This document shows positions 16,131 to 24,335 of a stretch of 42,680 nt of DNA, piece by piece. The position numbers were made by a program, and so were the translations under genes. The stretch spans positions 1 to 42,680 of the forward strand of contig NZ_PSTT01000003.1 of the NCBI RefSeq assembly GCF_002931235.1, read 5' to 3'. The notes under the pieces were generated by a model that worked only from the letters and a program-made list of their open reading frames with translations, had not been told where the DNA came from and did not search any database. Position 1 is the first letter of the stretch. Each line of letters opens with the position of its first letter. The DNA is from Subtercola sp. Z020. Its GTDB lineage: Bacteria > Actinomycetota > Actinomycetes > Actinomycetales > Microbacteriaceae.

Positions 16131-16850
16131 ATGCAGTTGAAGAACGCCGTCGTGCTGGTGACCGGAGCCAATCGCGGCATCGGCAGAGAATTCGTCGCAC
16201 AGCTCCAGGCGCGGGGGGCTGCAAAGATCTATGCGGCCTCGCGTACCCCGATCGAGCTCGATGTGGCCGGCGTCGAGCCGATCTCGCTCGACATCACCGA
16301 CCCCGCACAGGTGCGAGCCGTCGCCGAGAAGGCCGGCGACGTGCAGGTTCTGATCAACAACGCGGGCATCTCGACGGGCACATCGCTCGTCTCGGGCGAC
16401 GTTGCCGACATCAGGCGGGAGATGGAGACGAACTTCTTCGGCCCCCTGCTCATGACGCAGGCCTTCGCCCCCATCCTGAAGGCCAACGGCGGTGGCGCCA
16501 TCCTGAACGTCGTCTCGGCTCTCTCCTGGTTCACCATGCCGGGCGCCGGTGCCTACGCAGCGTCGAAGGCAGCGGCCTGGCAGCTCACCGACAGCACGCG
16601 CCTCGAACTCGCCGACCAGGGCACCCACGTCGTCGGCGTGCACATGGGCCTCGTCGACACCGACATGGCCGCAGGGATGCAGGCGCCGAAGCTCTCGCCG
16701 ACCGCACTGGCTGTCGCCGGTCTGGATGCCATCGAGTCAGGCCTCGATGAGGTGCTGGCAGACGACTGGGCGCGTCTGGTGAAGTCCGGGCTGCCGCTCG
16801 GCCCCACCGAACGCTATGCGCAGCTGTTCTCCGCCCTGTCGGCGAGCTGA
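16131..16850 (+). CDS. Short-chain dehydrogenase/reductase (classical SDR)
   Basis: This 239-residue NAD(P)-dependent oxidoreductase has the full classical set: cofactor motif VTGANRGIGREF (residues 10-21), DIT near 55, LINNAGIS near 75, the catalytic Ser in LNVVSALSWF and YAASK (Tyr and Lys). AAAGAG upstream provides a ribosome-binding site. The substrate is unknown. Control is probably by the divergent TetR through the two palindromes in the intergenic region. Confidence 0.94.
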   Translation: MQLKNAVVLVTGANRGIGREFVAQLQARGAAKIYAASRTPIELDVAGVEPISLDITDPAQVRAVAEKAGDVQVLINNAGISTGTSLVSGDVADIRREMETNFFGPLLMTQAFAPILKANGGGAILNVVSALSWFTMPGAGAYAASKAAAWQLTDSTRLELADQGTHVVGVHMGLVDTDMAAGMQAPKLSPTALAVAGLDAIESGLDEVLADDWARLVKSGLPLGPTERYAQLFSALSAS

Positions 16851-16871
16851 CCGGGCCCGGCGTCTCGGCCG

Positions 16872-17519
16872 CTACCTGCGATAGGCACTGAGATCGCAGG
16901 TGTGGATGGCGGAGGCGTCGGAGAGGAGGCGGTAGTCGTAGGCCGCGCAGTCCCGGAAGGGTGCGATGCTCACGGCCCGGCTCGAACGCTGGAGCTCACC
17001 CTTCGACGGGCCGTCGGAGCCGATCCCGGCGCGGTGCACCATCCATTCGATGTCCCTGGCCTCGTCGGAGAGGTACCGCATCACGGCCTCGTTGTCTTCG
17101 TGTTGGCCGATGTAGCTGCGGGCGATGGTGTTCCTGATCGCCCAGAGGGTCGGTGACAGTCGCCGGTTCGGTGGGGCGCTCAGCCCGCCCGCCTGGTAGA
17201 GGAATCGCGACACCCCGCTGCGTCGCATCGCCGGCACGAGCTTCTGCACGAACGCCGTGTTGATCTTCTGCGTCTTCTGCTGCGCCGCGTCGCCGAGGAG
17301 CGAGACGACGAAATCGGCACCGTCGAGCAGCCGGTCGAGGTCGGGCGAGTCGGTGATCGAGCCCTGGTGGATCTCGAGGTTCGGGGTCGTTCCGTCGAGC
17401 TTCCCCGGGTTGCGGGCGAGAACCCGCACCCGGTGCCCGTCGCTCAGGGCGCGCGCGGTGAAGTGCTTTCCGGTCTGGCCGGTCGCACCGAACACGAGGT
17501 AGGTCTTCTGGGCGTTCAC
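16872..17519 (-). CDS. NAD(P)-binding oxidoreductase, NmrA-like
   Basis: This 215-residue atypical SDR has the Rossmann motif LVFGATGQTGKHFTARAL at its N-terminus and GSITDSPDLDRLLDGADFVVSLLG, as in NAD(P)H-binding domain proteins related to NmrA and TMR. It lacks a clear Y-x-x-x-K. It could be a quinone or flavin reductase or a redox sensor. The GTG at 17519 overlaps the stop of the upstream MDR gene as GTGA, so the two are co-translated. Confidence 0.88.
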   Translation of the reverse strand: MNAQKTYLVFGATGQTGKHFTARALSDGHRVRVLARNPGKLDGTTPNLEIHQGSITDSPDLDRLLDGADFVVSLLGDAAQQKTQKINTAFVQKLVPAMRRSGVSRFLYQAGGLSAPPNRRLSPTLWAIRNTIARSYIGQHEDNEAVMRYLSDEARDIEWMVHRAGIGSDGPSKGELQRSSRAVSIAPFRDCAAYDYRLLSDASAIHTCDLSAYRR

Positions 17520-18586
17520 TGGTCTCGGCTCTCTGCGGGGATGGTGACGACGATCTTGGCTGCGGAGACGCCTGCACGAAGGGTCGCGAGAGCGTCGGGA
17601 ATGTGCTGCAGCCCGGCGCCTGTGACGCGCGGTTCGGGTGCCGGCCGGAACCCACCGCCGGCGAGGGCTGCCGGCAGGTAGTCCCGGAAGATGGCCGGCC
17701 CGACCTCCGTCTGCACGGGGGTTCCGCCCCAGATGCTGCTGATCCGGATGCCGCGGGTGCGGGCCATGACGGACCGGATCCGGGTGAGCGGGTCGGGGTA
17801 CGCCGACGCGATGCGCTTCGAGCCGATGGTTCGGCGCACGATGCGGAGGGCGTGGCCGAGTGCGCCGCTTCCGATGGCCAGCGTGCCGGCGAGGTGGCGG
17901 CCCGCCAGAGCCTCGACGATCTGCTGGTCGACGTCGCGGTCGGCGTAGTCGAAGACCGCCTCCGCCCCGAGGGAACGCACGTAGTCGTGATTGCGGCGGC
18001 CGGCCGTGGCGATCACACTGAAACCGCTCGCTCGGGCGAGTTGCACGGCGTTGCTGCCGACGCTCGTCGAGCCGCCCCAGACGATGACGACCTCCCGGCG
18101 CGCCACAGGCGACGAGGTGGGGAGGGGCAGCGCGAGCTGGTCCTTCTCGTAGAGGCCTGCCGCTGCGGTCGACACGCCGAGTGGGAGAACGGCGGCCTGC
18201 TCGAACGTCACGGCGTCGGGCAGTTCTGCGCACACGCGTTCGAGCACCGTCACATACCGCTGGAAGCCGCCTTCCTCCGGGCTGTTCCGCAGTCGCTCCT
18301 GACCGGCGGCGAACCCGACGACCCGGTCGCCCACCGCGAACCGCGTCACCCCGGGACCGACCGCCGAGACCACGCCGGCGACATCGGAACCGAGCACCGT
18401 CGGGAATCGCACCCACGGTGTCACCAGTCGACGAAGCGGGCCCGTAATCGCGTCGACGGGGTTGACCGCCACGGCCCGCACGCCGATGACGACCTCGCCG
18501 GTCGCTGGTGTCGGCCGCACCGAGCTCCGCACCTCGAACCGCCCACCGCTGTCGAGAAGCCAGAGCGCCTCGTTCGTACCGCTCAC
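17516..18586 (-). CDS. MDR-family alcohol dehydrogenase/quinone oxidoreductase
   Basis: This 356-residue NADPH-dependent reductase has a GroES-like N-terminal domain (GEVVIGVRAVAVNPVDAI, PTVLGSDVAGVVSAVGPGV, FAVGDRVVGF) and a Rossmann domain (VVIVWGGSTSVGSNAVQLARASGFSVIATAG). The catalytic zinc Cys/His set is not evident, which fits the zeta-crystallin/quinone-reductase or enoyl-reductase side of the family. The GTG at 18586 is the plausible start, although its Shine-Dalgarno is weak. It heads a two-gene operon with the NmrA-like gene and is divergent from a TetR gene across a two-operator region. A role in detoxifying quinones or aldehydes is inferred. Confidence 0.9.
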   Translation of the reverse strand: MSGTNEALWLLDSGGRFEVRSSVRPTPATGEVVIGVRAVAVNPVDAITGPLRRLVTPWVRFPTVLGSDVAGVVSAVGPGVTRFAVGDRVVGFAAGQERLRNSPEEGGFQRYVTVLERVCAELPDAVTFEQAAVLPLGVSTAAAGLYEKDQLALPLPTSSPVARREVVIVWGGSTSVGSNAVQLARASGFSVIATAGRRNHDYVRSLGAEAVFDYADRDVDQQIVEALAGRHLAGTLAIGSGALGHALRIVRRTIGSKRIASAYPDPLTRIRSVMARTRGIRISSIWGGTPVQTEVGPAIFRDYLPAALAGGGFRPAPEPRVTGAGLQHIPDALATLRAGVSAAKIVVTIPAESRDQ

Positions 18587-18651
18587 GATCGCACCGGTGT
18601 CTTCGTTCGGCTGGTGCTGGTGGGTGATCCCATTGTCGACTCCTCATCGTC

Positions 18652-18709
18652 ATGACATTTCGTGTCATCCTATCTGATGTCACGTCGTGTCATGGCATAC
18701 ACTGGGCAG
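18652..18709. promoter_or_regulatory. Paired TetR operators and leaderless tetR promoter
   Basis: ATGACA-TTTCG-TGTCAT (18652-18668) is a perfect palindrome. ATGTCACGTCGTGTCAT (18677-18693) is a second, less symmetric copy with centres 25 bp apart. TACACT (18698-18703) follows, six bases before the TetR ATG at 18710. The arrangement predicts autorepression and control of the divergent MDR-NmrA operon. Confidence 0.75.
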
Positions 18710-19300
18710 ATGCGATGGGCTCCGGATGCACGCGGCCGACTCCAGGGAGCGGCCCTCGACCTGTTCTCCGAGCAGGGCTACGCGGCCACGACCGTTCCGC
18801 AGATCACGGCACGCGCAGGGCTCACGACCCGCACGTTCTTCCGTCATTTCGCCGACAAGCGCGAAGTGATCTTCGGAGGCGACGAGATCCCGGAGCGGGC
18901 GGCCCGCATGATCGCCGCCGCCCCCGCCGAGCTCGCCCACATGGAGGTCATCCGCCTCGTTCTGCACCGCGTCGCGCAGGAGCAGTTCGAGGGGCACCAT
19001 GAGCAGACAGCAGAGATCCGCACCCTGATCCATGCGAACGACTCCCTGCGAGACCGGGATGCTCGCAAACGCGACGACATGGTGCGCGCCGTCCGCGCCG
19101 CCTTCATCGAGCGCGGCGAGCCCCCGCTCACCGCCACCGTCGTCGCCGAACTCGGCATCCTCGTCTTCCAGGTCTCCCTCGACGAATGGGCCGCCGACCC
19201 CGACGCCCCACCGATGACGGCTGTCATCGACGCGGTGATGCACCGCCTTGGCGACCTCTCGCTCTCCCTCCGCCCGAGCGCTGCCGAGCCCCTCGGCTGA
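18710..19300 (+). CDS. TetR-family repressor, paralogue of the one at 9752
   Basis: This 196-residue regulator has the helix-turn-helix ARGRLQGAALDLFSEQGYAATT, then QITARAGLTTRTFFRHFADKREVI (residues 7-50) and a helical C-terminal domain. Sequence similarity to the 189-residue TetR at 9752 extends through both domains, so the two share ancestry. The ATG at 18710 is preferred to in-frame ATGs at 18662, 18677 and 18692 because TACACT lies six bases upstream and the earlier codons fall inside the operators. It is divergent from the MDR-NmrA operon. Confidence 0.93.
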   Translation: MRWAPDARGRLQGAALDLFSEQGYAATTVPQITARAGLTTRTFFRHFADKREVIFGGDEIPERAARMIAAAPAELAHMEVIRLVLHRVAQEQFEGHHEQTAEIRTLIHANDSLRDRDARKRDDMVRAVRAAFIERGEPPLTATVVAELGILVFQVSLDEWAADPDAPPMTAVIDAVMHRLGDLSLSLRPSAAEPLG

Positions 19301-19323
19301 ACCCGCTCGGAAAACCAGGAGAA

Positions 19324-19914
19324 TCAGGGCAGCGGCGAATCGAGCCCGCCGAGCGTCGGCGCGATCTCCGCCGGGTCGAGTGCGAAGTAGCGAATCGAGC
19401 CGCGACCATCGCTCACGATGAGATCCCAGACGCCGGGATGCGCGATGACGGTGGCGGTGACACTGCCGCGGGTGAAGACGCGTACGGTTCGGAGCGCGAT
19501 GTCCGAATGATCCGTCCAGCCGGTCAGCGCCTCCTCGCCGGCGAACCGGGGGAGTCCGTACGCCTCCCCGCCGTCGACGACCGGCGGTCCGGGAGTCAGT
19601 TCGGGGGCTTCGCCGGGACCGACCAGGAAATAGCCGAGGAACGTCACGCCCTCCGACGTCGCGTCGAACCGGTCGATCAGAACATGCGCGGGTTCGTAGA
19701 AGACGTCGCCCGCGCGAAGAACCGTCGAGGGTGCGCCGTCGACCTGGAAGTGAACAGAACCGGCCTCGATGGCTCCAAACACAGCCCCATTGTGATGGTG
19801 CGGCCCGCCCGCGACATCCGGTGCCAGCGTGATGCGCCGCACCTGCACGCCTCCGATGGCCCTCACGGGGAGCGGTTGCTGCAGGAGGGAGACTCTCACG
19901 ACGGGTTCGGTCAT
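19324..19914 (-). CDS. Cupin-domain protein
   Basis: This is a 196-residue cytoplasmic protein with one clear cupin barrel: PDVAGGPHHHNGAVFGAIEAG (three histidines, likely metal ligands, residues 33-53) and the second motif RAGDVFYEPAHVLIDRFDA. The C-terminal half may be a second, degraded barrel. The enzyme activity cannot be assigned; cupins of this kind include dioxygenases and sugar-binding proteins. The ATG at 19914 has GGAGAG nine bases upstream. It starts 24 bases after the stop of the small protein at 19939 and may be in one transcript with it. Confidence 0.82.
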   Translation of the reverse strand: MTEPVVRVSLLQQPLPVRAIGGVQVRRITLAPDVAGGPHHHNGAVFGAIEAGSVHFQVDGAPSTVLRAGDVFYEPAHVLIDRFDATSEGVTFLGYFLVGPGEAPELTPGPPVVDGGEAYGLPRFAGEEALTGWTDHSDIALRTVRVFTRGSVTATVIAHPGVWDLIVSDGRGSIRYFALDPAEIAPTLGGLDSPLP

Positions 19915-19938
19915 CTGTCGATTCTCTCCGCCACGGGG

Positions 19939-20178
19939 CTAGAACTCGTCAGGCCAGCCGTCGATCAGCCAGGATTCCTCCGACGCAGTGATCTGCGGCC
20001 GCACCGAGCTCAACCGCTCGAAGGTCACGGTCGTGCCCGGCGTGATGAGAACGTCGGCCTCGGGAGCGCTGATGGGCCGGAGATGTACGTACCCCCCGCC
20101 GGCGCGGGTGGCATCGAGAATCTGGTCGGAGACGGTGGTGGCGTGCTCGTCGGTGAGCACGAACTCACGGACGTTCAC
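19939..20178 (-). CDS. Small uncharacterized protein
   Basis: This frame encodes about 79 residues (VNVREFVLTDEHATTVSDQ to LIDGWPDEF), acidic and without a signal peptide or membrane segment. I do not recognise the family. The coding signal is good (C or G in most third positions) over this part, while the upstream in-frame extension looks non-coding. GTG 20178 and GTG 20196 are both possible starts; GGAGAG is too close to the latter. It precedes the cupin gene. Confidence 0.55.
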   Translation of the reverse strand: MNVREFVLTDEHATTVSDQILDATRAGGGYVHLRPISAPEADVLITPGTTVTFERLSSVRPQITASEESWLIDGWPDEF

Positions 20179-20308
20179 TGACAGGCGGCAGGGCACGACT
20201 CTCCAATGGTTGGGTGACCCTGACCCTACGGCGGAGTACGAGGGTGGCGACACCGGGTTGACGCCGAGGCTTCGGTGTGTCGACGGCCAGGCGGGGCGCG
20301 TCGATTCG

Positions 20309-20629
20309 TCAGCGGCGAGCTGCCGCCACCGGCACGGGCTCGGGTACGACACGCAGCCCGTCGCCGCTGTTGGCCGTATCCATCATCGCCTCGATCCAGG
20401 CCCGGTTGAGCGGGATGCGCTCGGCGCTGTCGAACGCGAACTGGATCTCGATGGCCGGATGCAACCACACGCTGCAACGGGCCTCCCCACGGCCCGACTC
20501 GTGCTCCCAGCTGAACATGAACTTCTCATCGCGGCGGAGTTTCGAGACGATGACCGTTCGCACGTGCGCCAGGCACCGATCGTCGAAGGTGGCTGAGGTT
20601 CCGTTCGAACCGTAGAAGAGCTTTCCCAT
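20309..20629 (-). CDS. DUF7882-type small protein
   Basis: This 106-residue protein of unknown function begins MGKLFYGSNGTSATFDDR, has the conserved RTVIVSKLRRDEKFMFSW and CSVWLHPAIEIQFAF segments, and ends in VVPEPVP. These are hallmarks of a small family common in Microbacteriaceae and related actinobacteria. No signal peptide or membrane segment is seen. ATG 20629 is chosen because the family begins at MGKL; an in-frame ATG lies at 20641. No ribosome-binding site is evident for either. Confidence 0.8.
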   Translation of the reverse strand: MGKLFYGSNGTSATFDDRCLAHVRTVIVSKLRRDEKFMFSWEHESGRGEARCSVWLHPAIEIQFAFDSAERIPLNRAWIEAMMDTANSGDGLRVVPEPVPVAAARR

Positions 20630-20670
20630 GGAAGGAATCATCTCAGATGCGGGCGGTCTGCGTTGGGTGC

Positions 20671-21549
20671 TTACCCACCCCACGGCCGAGCCGTTTCTTC
20701 GGGCCGCCGGCGGCGCACGGTGACAGAAACGAGGGCGCCGAGCACCAGGGCCGCCCCGATCGCCTGGCCGACAGTGAACTGCTGGGCGAGCACCAGCCAG
20801 CCGAGCAGAGTCGCGACGAGGGGGCTGAGAAAGCCGAGAAAGGCAGTCGTGACCGTGGGGAGGCGACGAAGGCCAGCGAACCAGAGGGCGTAGGCGATCG
20901 CGCCGCCGATGATGCCGAGGTACGCGAACCCCGCGATGTTGGTCAAGGTGAGCTGTTCGGGCAGCCCCTCCACGAGGAGGAGAACGGGCACGATCAGCAG
21001 CCCGCCCCACACGAGTTGCCAGGCCGTCGACACGAGCGGAGGGATGGTCGTCGCCCAGCGCTTGCTGAGCACGATCCCGAAGGCCATCGAGCACGTTCCG
21101 CCGAGCGCCGCCGCGATTCCCACGGGGTCGAGCGCGGCACGCGCCTGCAGAACGAGCAGGGCGACTCCTCCGAGCCCGACGACCCCCGCGATCAGCGCGC
21201 TGGGGCGGAGGCGTTCGCCGACGAGGCGCACCGCGATGGTCTGCACGATGAGCGGCTGTACGGCACCCAGGGTCGCGGCGACCCCGCCCGGAAGGTGGTA
21301 CGCCGCGACGAAGAGAAGGGGGAAGAACACGCCGATGTTCAGCGCGCCGAGCACCAGCGATCGCCACCACCACGAACCGTGCGGCAGCGTGCGGGTGACG
21401 AGCAGCAGAAGCATCCCCGCCGGCAGCGCCCGCAGCACTCCGGCCAGAAGCGGAGAGTCGGCCGGAAGCAGCGTCGAGGTGACGAGATAGGTCGTTCCCC
21501 AGAGGGCAGGGGCGAGCGCGGTGCGCGGGACGATCAGATGGTTAAGCAC
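20671..21549 (-). CDS. EamA-family (DMT superfamily) exporter
   Basis: This 292-residue membrane protein has about ten hydrophobic segments in two EamA repeats (ALWGTTYLVTSTLLPADSPLLAGVLRALPAG and the second half from IAAALGGTCSMAFGIVLSK). It belongs to the drug/metabolite transporter superfamily and probably exports a small metabolite or amino acid. The GTG at 21549 follows TAAGAT-N6, so translation is leaderless. A palindrome overlaps the start codon itself. It is divergent from a MarR regulator that most likely represses it. Confidence 0.9.
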   Translation of the reverse strand: MLNHLIVPRTALAPALWGTTYLVTSTLLPADSPLLAGVLRALPAGMLLLLVTRTLPHGSWWWRSLVLGALNIGVFFPLLFVAAYHLPGGVAATLGAVQPLIVQTIAVRLVGERLRPSALIAGVVGLGGVALLVLQARAALDPVGIAAALGGTCSMAFGIVLSKRWATTIPPLVSTAWQLVWGGLLIVPVLLLVEGLPEQLTLTNIAGFAYLGIIGGAIAYALWFAGLRRLPTVTTAFLGFLSPLVATLLGWLVLAQQFTVGQAIGAALVLGALVSVTVRRRRPEETARPWGG

Positions 21550-21594
21550 TTAGGCATCTTATCTAAGCGCTTAGTCATCGTCTAGGCTGGCCCC
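21542..21594. promoter_or_regulatory. Twin MarR operators with two leaderless promoters
   Basis: TTAAGCACTTAG (21542-21553) and CTAAGCGCTTAG (21563-21574, a perfect palindrome) are the same 12-bp element, 21 bp apart centre to centre, about two helical turns. TAAGAT (minus strand, 21556-21561) serves the EamA GTG and TAGGCT (21583-21588) serves the MarR ATG, both with six-base spacers. The first site covers the EamA start codon and the second lies in the marR -35 to -10 interval. Confidence 0.8.
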
Positions 21595-22122
21595 ATGATC
21601 GCGATCGATGACATCCTCTCGGCCTGGAATCGCGAGCGACCCGATGTGGATGTCTCGCCGATGGCCACCGTCGGCCGGCTGTCCCGCGTCGCCGTCGCCC
21701 TCGACGCCCAGCTCGCTGCCGACTACGCGAAATGGAACCTCGACGGGGGGTCATTCGACGTGCTCTTCACGCTGCTGCGCGCCGGGGTGCCGCACGCGCT
21801 GTCGCCGACCGAGCTGGCCGCGTCGAGCATGGTGAGCACCGCCGCCGTCGCCCAGCGCCTCAATCGCCTGGTCGAGGCCGGGCTGGTGAGCCGTGAACCG
21901 AACCCTGTCGACGGTCGCGGCCGCATCGTCACGCTGACGGCCCAGGGCAAGAAGCTCGCGAACCGCGCCCTGCCCTCGCACATCGCCGCTGAGGAGAACT
22001 TCCTCGCGGCACTGGATGCGACAGAGCGAACGCAGCTCAACGCCCTGCTCGACCGCCTGCTTCGGGGGGCGGCGCCCTCCCCCGTCCCCTCCGCGACACC
22101 CGCCCCCGCGGCGACCTCCTAG
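21595..22122 (+). CDS. MarR-family transcriptional regulator
   Basis: This 175-residue winged-helix regulator has the MarR core: GGSFDVLFTLLRAGVPHALSPTELAASSMVSTAAVAQRLNRLVEAGLVSREPNPVDGRGRIVTLTAQGKKL (residues 44-122, with the wing D-G-R-G-R). Small phenolic ligands are usual for the family. It is leaderless (TAGGCT-N6-ATG) and divergent from the EamA exporter. The last 17 residues form a Pro/Ala/Ser tail unlike a MarR C-terminus, and the next coding frame begins immediately after its stop in another phase. Confidence 0.9.
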   Translation: MIAIDDILSAWNRERPDVDVSPMATVGRLSRVAVALDAQLAADYAKWNLDGGSFDVLFTLLRAGVPHALSPTELAASSMVSTAAVAQRLNRLVEAGLVSREPNPVDGRGRIVTLTAQGKKLANRALPSHIAAEENFLAALDATERTQLNALLDRLLRGAAPSPVPSATPAPAATS

Positions 22123-22192
22123 ACCGGTCGCCCTCTTCGACGACCCGACTCCGCCGCAGACCGTCACCGACGAGGCATCCACCGTTCAGGCC

Positions 22193-23410
22193 GTGCTCGA
22201 CGACACTGACGGAGTCGCCGGCGTCACCGTCAGTGTGCGCCCGGCCGGATACGGTGACGGGGGATCGGATGACAGCCGCACCTCATGGCGCATCTCCGCC
22301 GCAGTGACGGCGGAGCCCGGCGTCGGCGCCGACACAGTCCGCACCGCTGCGAAGACTCTGCAGAGGGAGCTTGACGCGGCTGATCACGTCGCGATCACCA
22401 CGGCGGTTCTCACCCTCACCGGCGATGGGTACGCCGACACGACGTTCGACCTCGACGACCGAGACGCCAGCACCACGACACCGGCTCTCGTCGAGGCTGG
22501 CCTTCTGCTGAGGGCGGTGCCCGGGGCGCATTCTGTCGACATGTCGCTCACCGCACCGCCGAGTGTCACGATCGCTTCACCGGGCGAGTGGGCCAGCACC
22601 GCGCGTTCCCTCCGGGCGCTGCCCGCATTCGGAACCGGTGCCCTCGAGTCCGTAACCCTGAACACCTCGGATCCCGTGGGTGGCGACCTGGTTCTCAGCA
22701 CCATCGTCGTCGACGAGACGGCGCCGGATGAAGGCACTCTGACCGGGCTCGCGGCCATCGCCGGTCAACCCGGTGTGGCGTCCTTCTCGTACGATCCCCT
22801 CCGCCCCCGTGGCTCGGGAGGCGACTGGCGCCCCACCATCGCCGTCAGCGCGACCGAGTCCGCCGCGAAGAATGTGGTCGCGCGGCTACTCTCGGCCTTT
22901 TCTGCCGACGCCGACGCTGCTCCTGCCGCGGGCGCGCCACGAGCGGCGTACACGGTCTTCTCGCAGGCAGACGAGACCGGGTCGCCCATCGACGGCTATC
23001 TCGGGCTGCCCCACGGAGCCCCGGAACCGGATGACCTGGCGCCCGTACCCGGGCCGGAACTCGACCCCGCGATCCGGGCGTCAGTCTGTGCGAGGAATGA
23101 GGATCTCGTTCGTGCGATCCTCGACGAAGCCGGCGACCTCGCCGGCATCCACGGCACGCCGGTCATCGAGTCGTCGGCCTGTGGTGCGGGATCGGGAACC
23201 CAGGTGCAGGGCAGCGTCACCATTCCGATCTTCGACATCGCCGACACCGCAGACCCGGCCTGCAACAGCATCGTCGCATCCTGGAACAGTCAGGGCTACA
23301 CCGGCAAGGATCGTGCGGGCCCCCTCGAACTGCGCACCGGAGGCCCGCTGAAACTCCTCGCCATCAGCGGCGGACCGCGCGGAATCAGCATCACCGCGAC
23401 CTCCTACTGA
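22193..23410 (+). CDS. Uncharacterized protein lacking its N-terminus (possible pseudogene)
   Basis: A frame with strong third-position GC runs from 22124, directly after the marR stop, to 23410. It contains acidic, secreted-looking sequence with apparent repeats (for example AGVTVSVRPAGYGDG, GVASFSYDPLRPRG), and I do not recognise a family. The only start codons in this frame are an ATG at 22016 inside marR, giving a basic non-hydrophobic leader, and this GTG at 22193, inside conserved-looking coding sequence. Neither has a ribosome-binding site, and no signal peptide is encoded. The gene may have lost its 5' end, or a frameshift separates it from its start. Confidence 0.55.
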   Translation: MLDDTDGVAGVTVSVRPAGYGDGGSDDSRTSWRISAAVTAEPGVGADTVRTAAKTLQRELDAADHVAITTAVLTLTGDGYADTTFDLDDRDASTTTPALVEAGLLLRAVPGAHSVDMSLTAPPSVTIASPGEWASTARSLRALPAFGTGALESVTLNTSDPVGGDLVLSTIVVDETAPDEGTLTGLAAIAGQPGVASFSYDPLRPRGSGGDWRPTIAVSATESAAKNVVARLLSAFSADADAAPAAGAPRAAYTVFSQADETGSPIDGYLGLPHGAPEPDDLAPVPGPELDPAIRASVCARNEDLVRAILDEAGDLAGIHGTPVIESSACGAGSGTQVQGSVTIPIFDIADTADPACNSIVASWNSQGYTGKDRAGPLELRTGGPLKLLAISGGPRGISITATSY

Positions 23411-23486
23411 CCCGTCGCGACTCTGCCGGCACGCAGTCTGTCAACACGCTCACCATTTCGCCGCGAAAGGCGGGATGCCGTGCCGA

Positions 23487-23498
23487 TACGTTGGCACA
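23487..23498 (+). promoter_or_regulatory. Leaderless promoter of the lipoprotein gene
   Basis: TACGTT (23487-23492) is followed by six bases and the ATG at 23499, with no Shine-Dalgarno sequence. Confidence 0.5.
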
Positions 23499-24275
23499 AT
23501 GAAACCTCGTCTTCTTGCAGCCGTGACCCTGTCGGCTGTCGCCGTCGCGACGCTGGCGGGATGTTCGAGTTCCGGCCAGGGTGCGATCGCCACGGCATCC
23601 GCGTCTCAGCAGACGAGCGTGCTCACCACCGCATCGTTCCCTTCGGTGGTCGGCGACGCTGTCGGGGCGGCCCGATCCGCCCACGTCGACATGACCATCA
23701 CGGCCTCGGGAAACACGATCACGGCCGACGGCGACGTCTCGTACGGAGACGCCACGTCGGGCACGGTGATGGCCATGACGATGAACCTGCCGACGATGTC
23801 GAACGTCGACATGAGGTTCGTCGGAGGCAAGATCTACATCGACCTCGGGGCGCAGACGCAGAACAAGTACGTCGCCATCGATCCGGCGAACGGTTCGAAC
23901 GCCATCTCGAAGAGCTTTGCGAGCATCGCCGACAGCGCCGACCCGGGAAAGGCCTTCAACCTCGTGAAGTCAGCGATCAGTTCGGTCACGGTTGCCGGGG
24001 CACCCGTCACCCTCGACGGAGTCGAGGCCACTCCGTACACCGTGTCGCTCATGACCTCCGGACTTCTCTCGGCGCTCGGTCTGCCGACCACCGCGACGTC
24101 GACCCTGCCGCCCCAGATCGACTACACGTACTGGATCGGCCCCGACAACCTCATTCGAAAAGAGACCTTCACTCTCGCCGGCACGTCTGAAGAACTCGAC
24201 TACAGCAAATGGGGTGAGCCCGTCTCCGTGCAGGCACCCGACCCGGGCCAGATAACCCAGATGGCCGGTCTCTAG
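23499..24275 (+). CDS. LppX/LprAFG-type lipoprotein
   Basis: This 258-residue exported protein has a classic lipoprotein signal: MKPRLLAAVTL, a hydrophobic core and LAGC with Cys at residue 22. The mature part alternates beta strands (TADGDVSYGDATSG, VDMRFVGGKIYIDLG, VTLDGVEATPYTVSL, PPQIDYTYWIGPDNLIRKETF), as in the LppX/LprF/LprG fold that carries lipids across the actinobacterial envelope. Lipid binding is inferred from the fold only. In-frame ATG 23475 is rejected because it precedes the lipobox signal and lacks a ribosome-binding site. Confidence 0.87.
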   Translation: MKPRLLAAVTLSAVAVATLAGCSSSGQGAIATASASQQTSVLTTASFPSVVGDAVGAARSAHVDMTITASGNTITADGDVSYGDATSGTVMAMTMNLPTMSNVDMRFVGGKIYIDLGAQTQNKYVAIDPANGSNAISKSFASIADSADPGKAFNLVKSAISSVTVAGAPVTLDGVEATPYTVSLMTSGLLSALGLPTTATSTLPPQIDYTYWIGPDNLIRKETFTLAGTSEELDYSKWGEPVSVQAPDPGQITQMAGL

Positions 24276-24335
24276 CCGCCACCGGCTGCATCGGCCACCT
24301 GACCGCGCCTCAGAGCCGGCACTCGTCGGCCCTGC

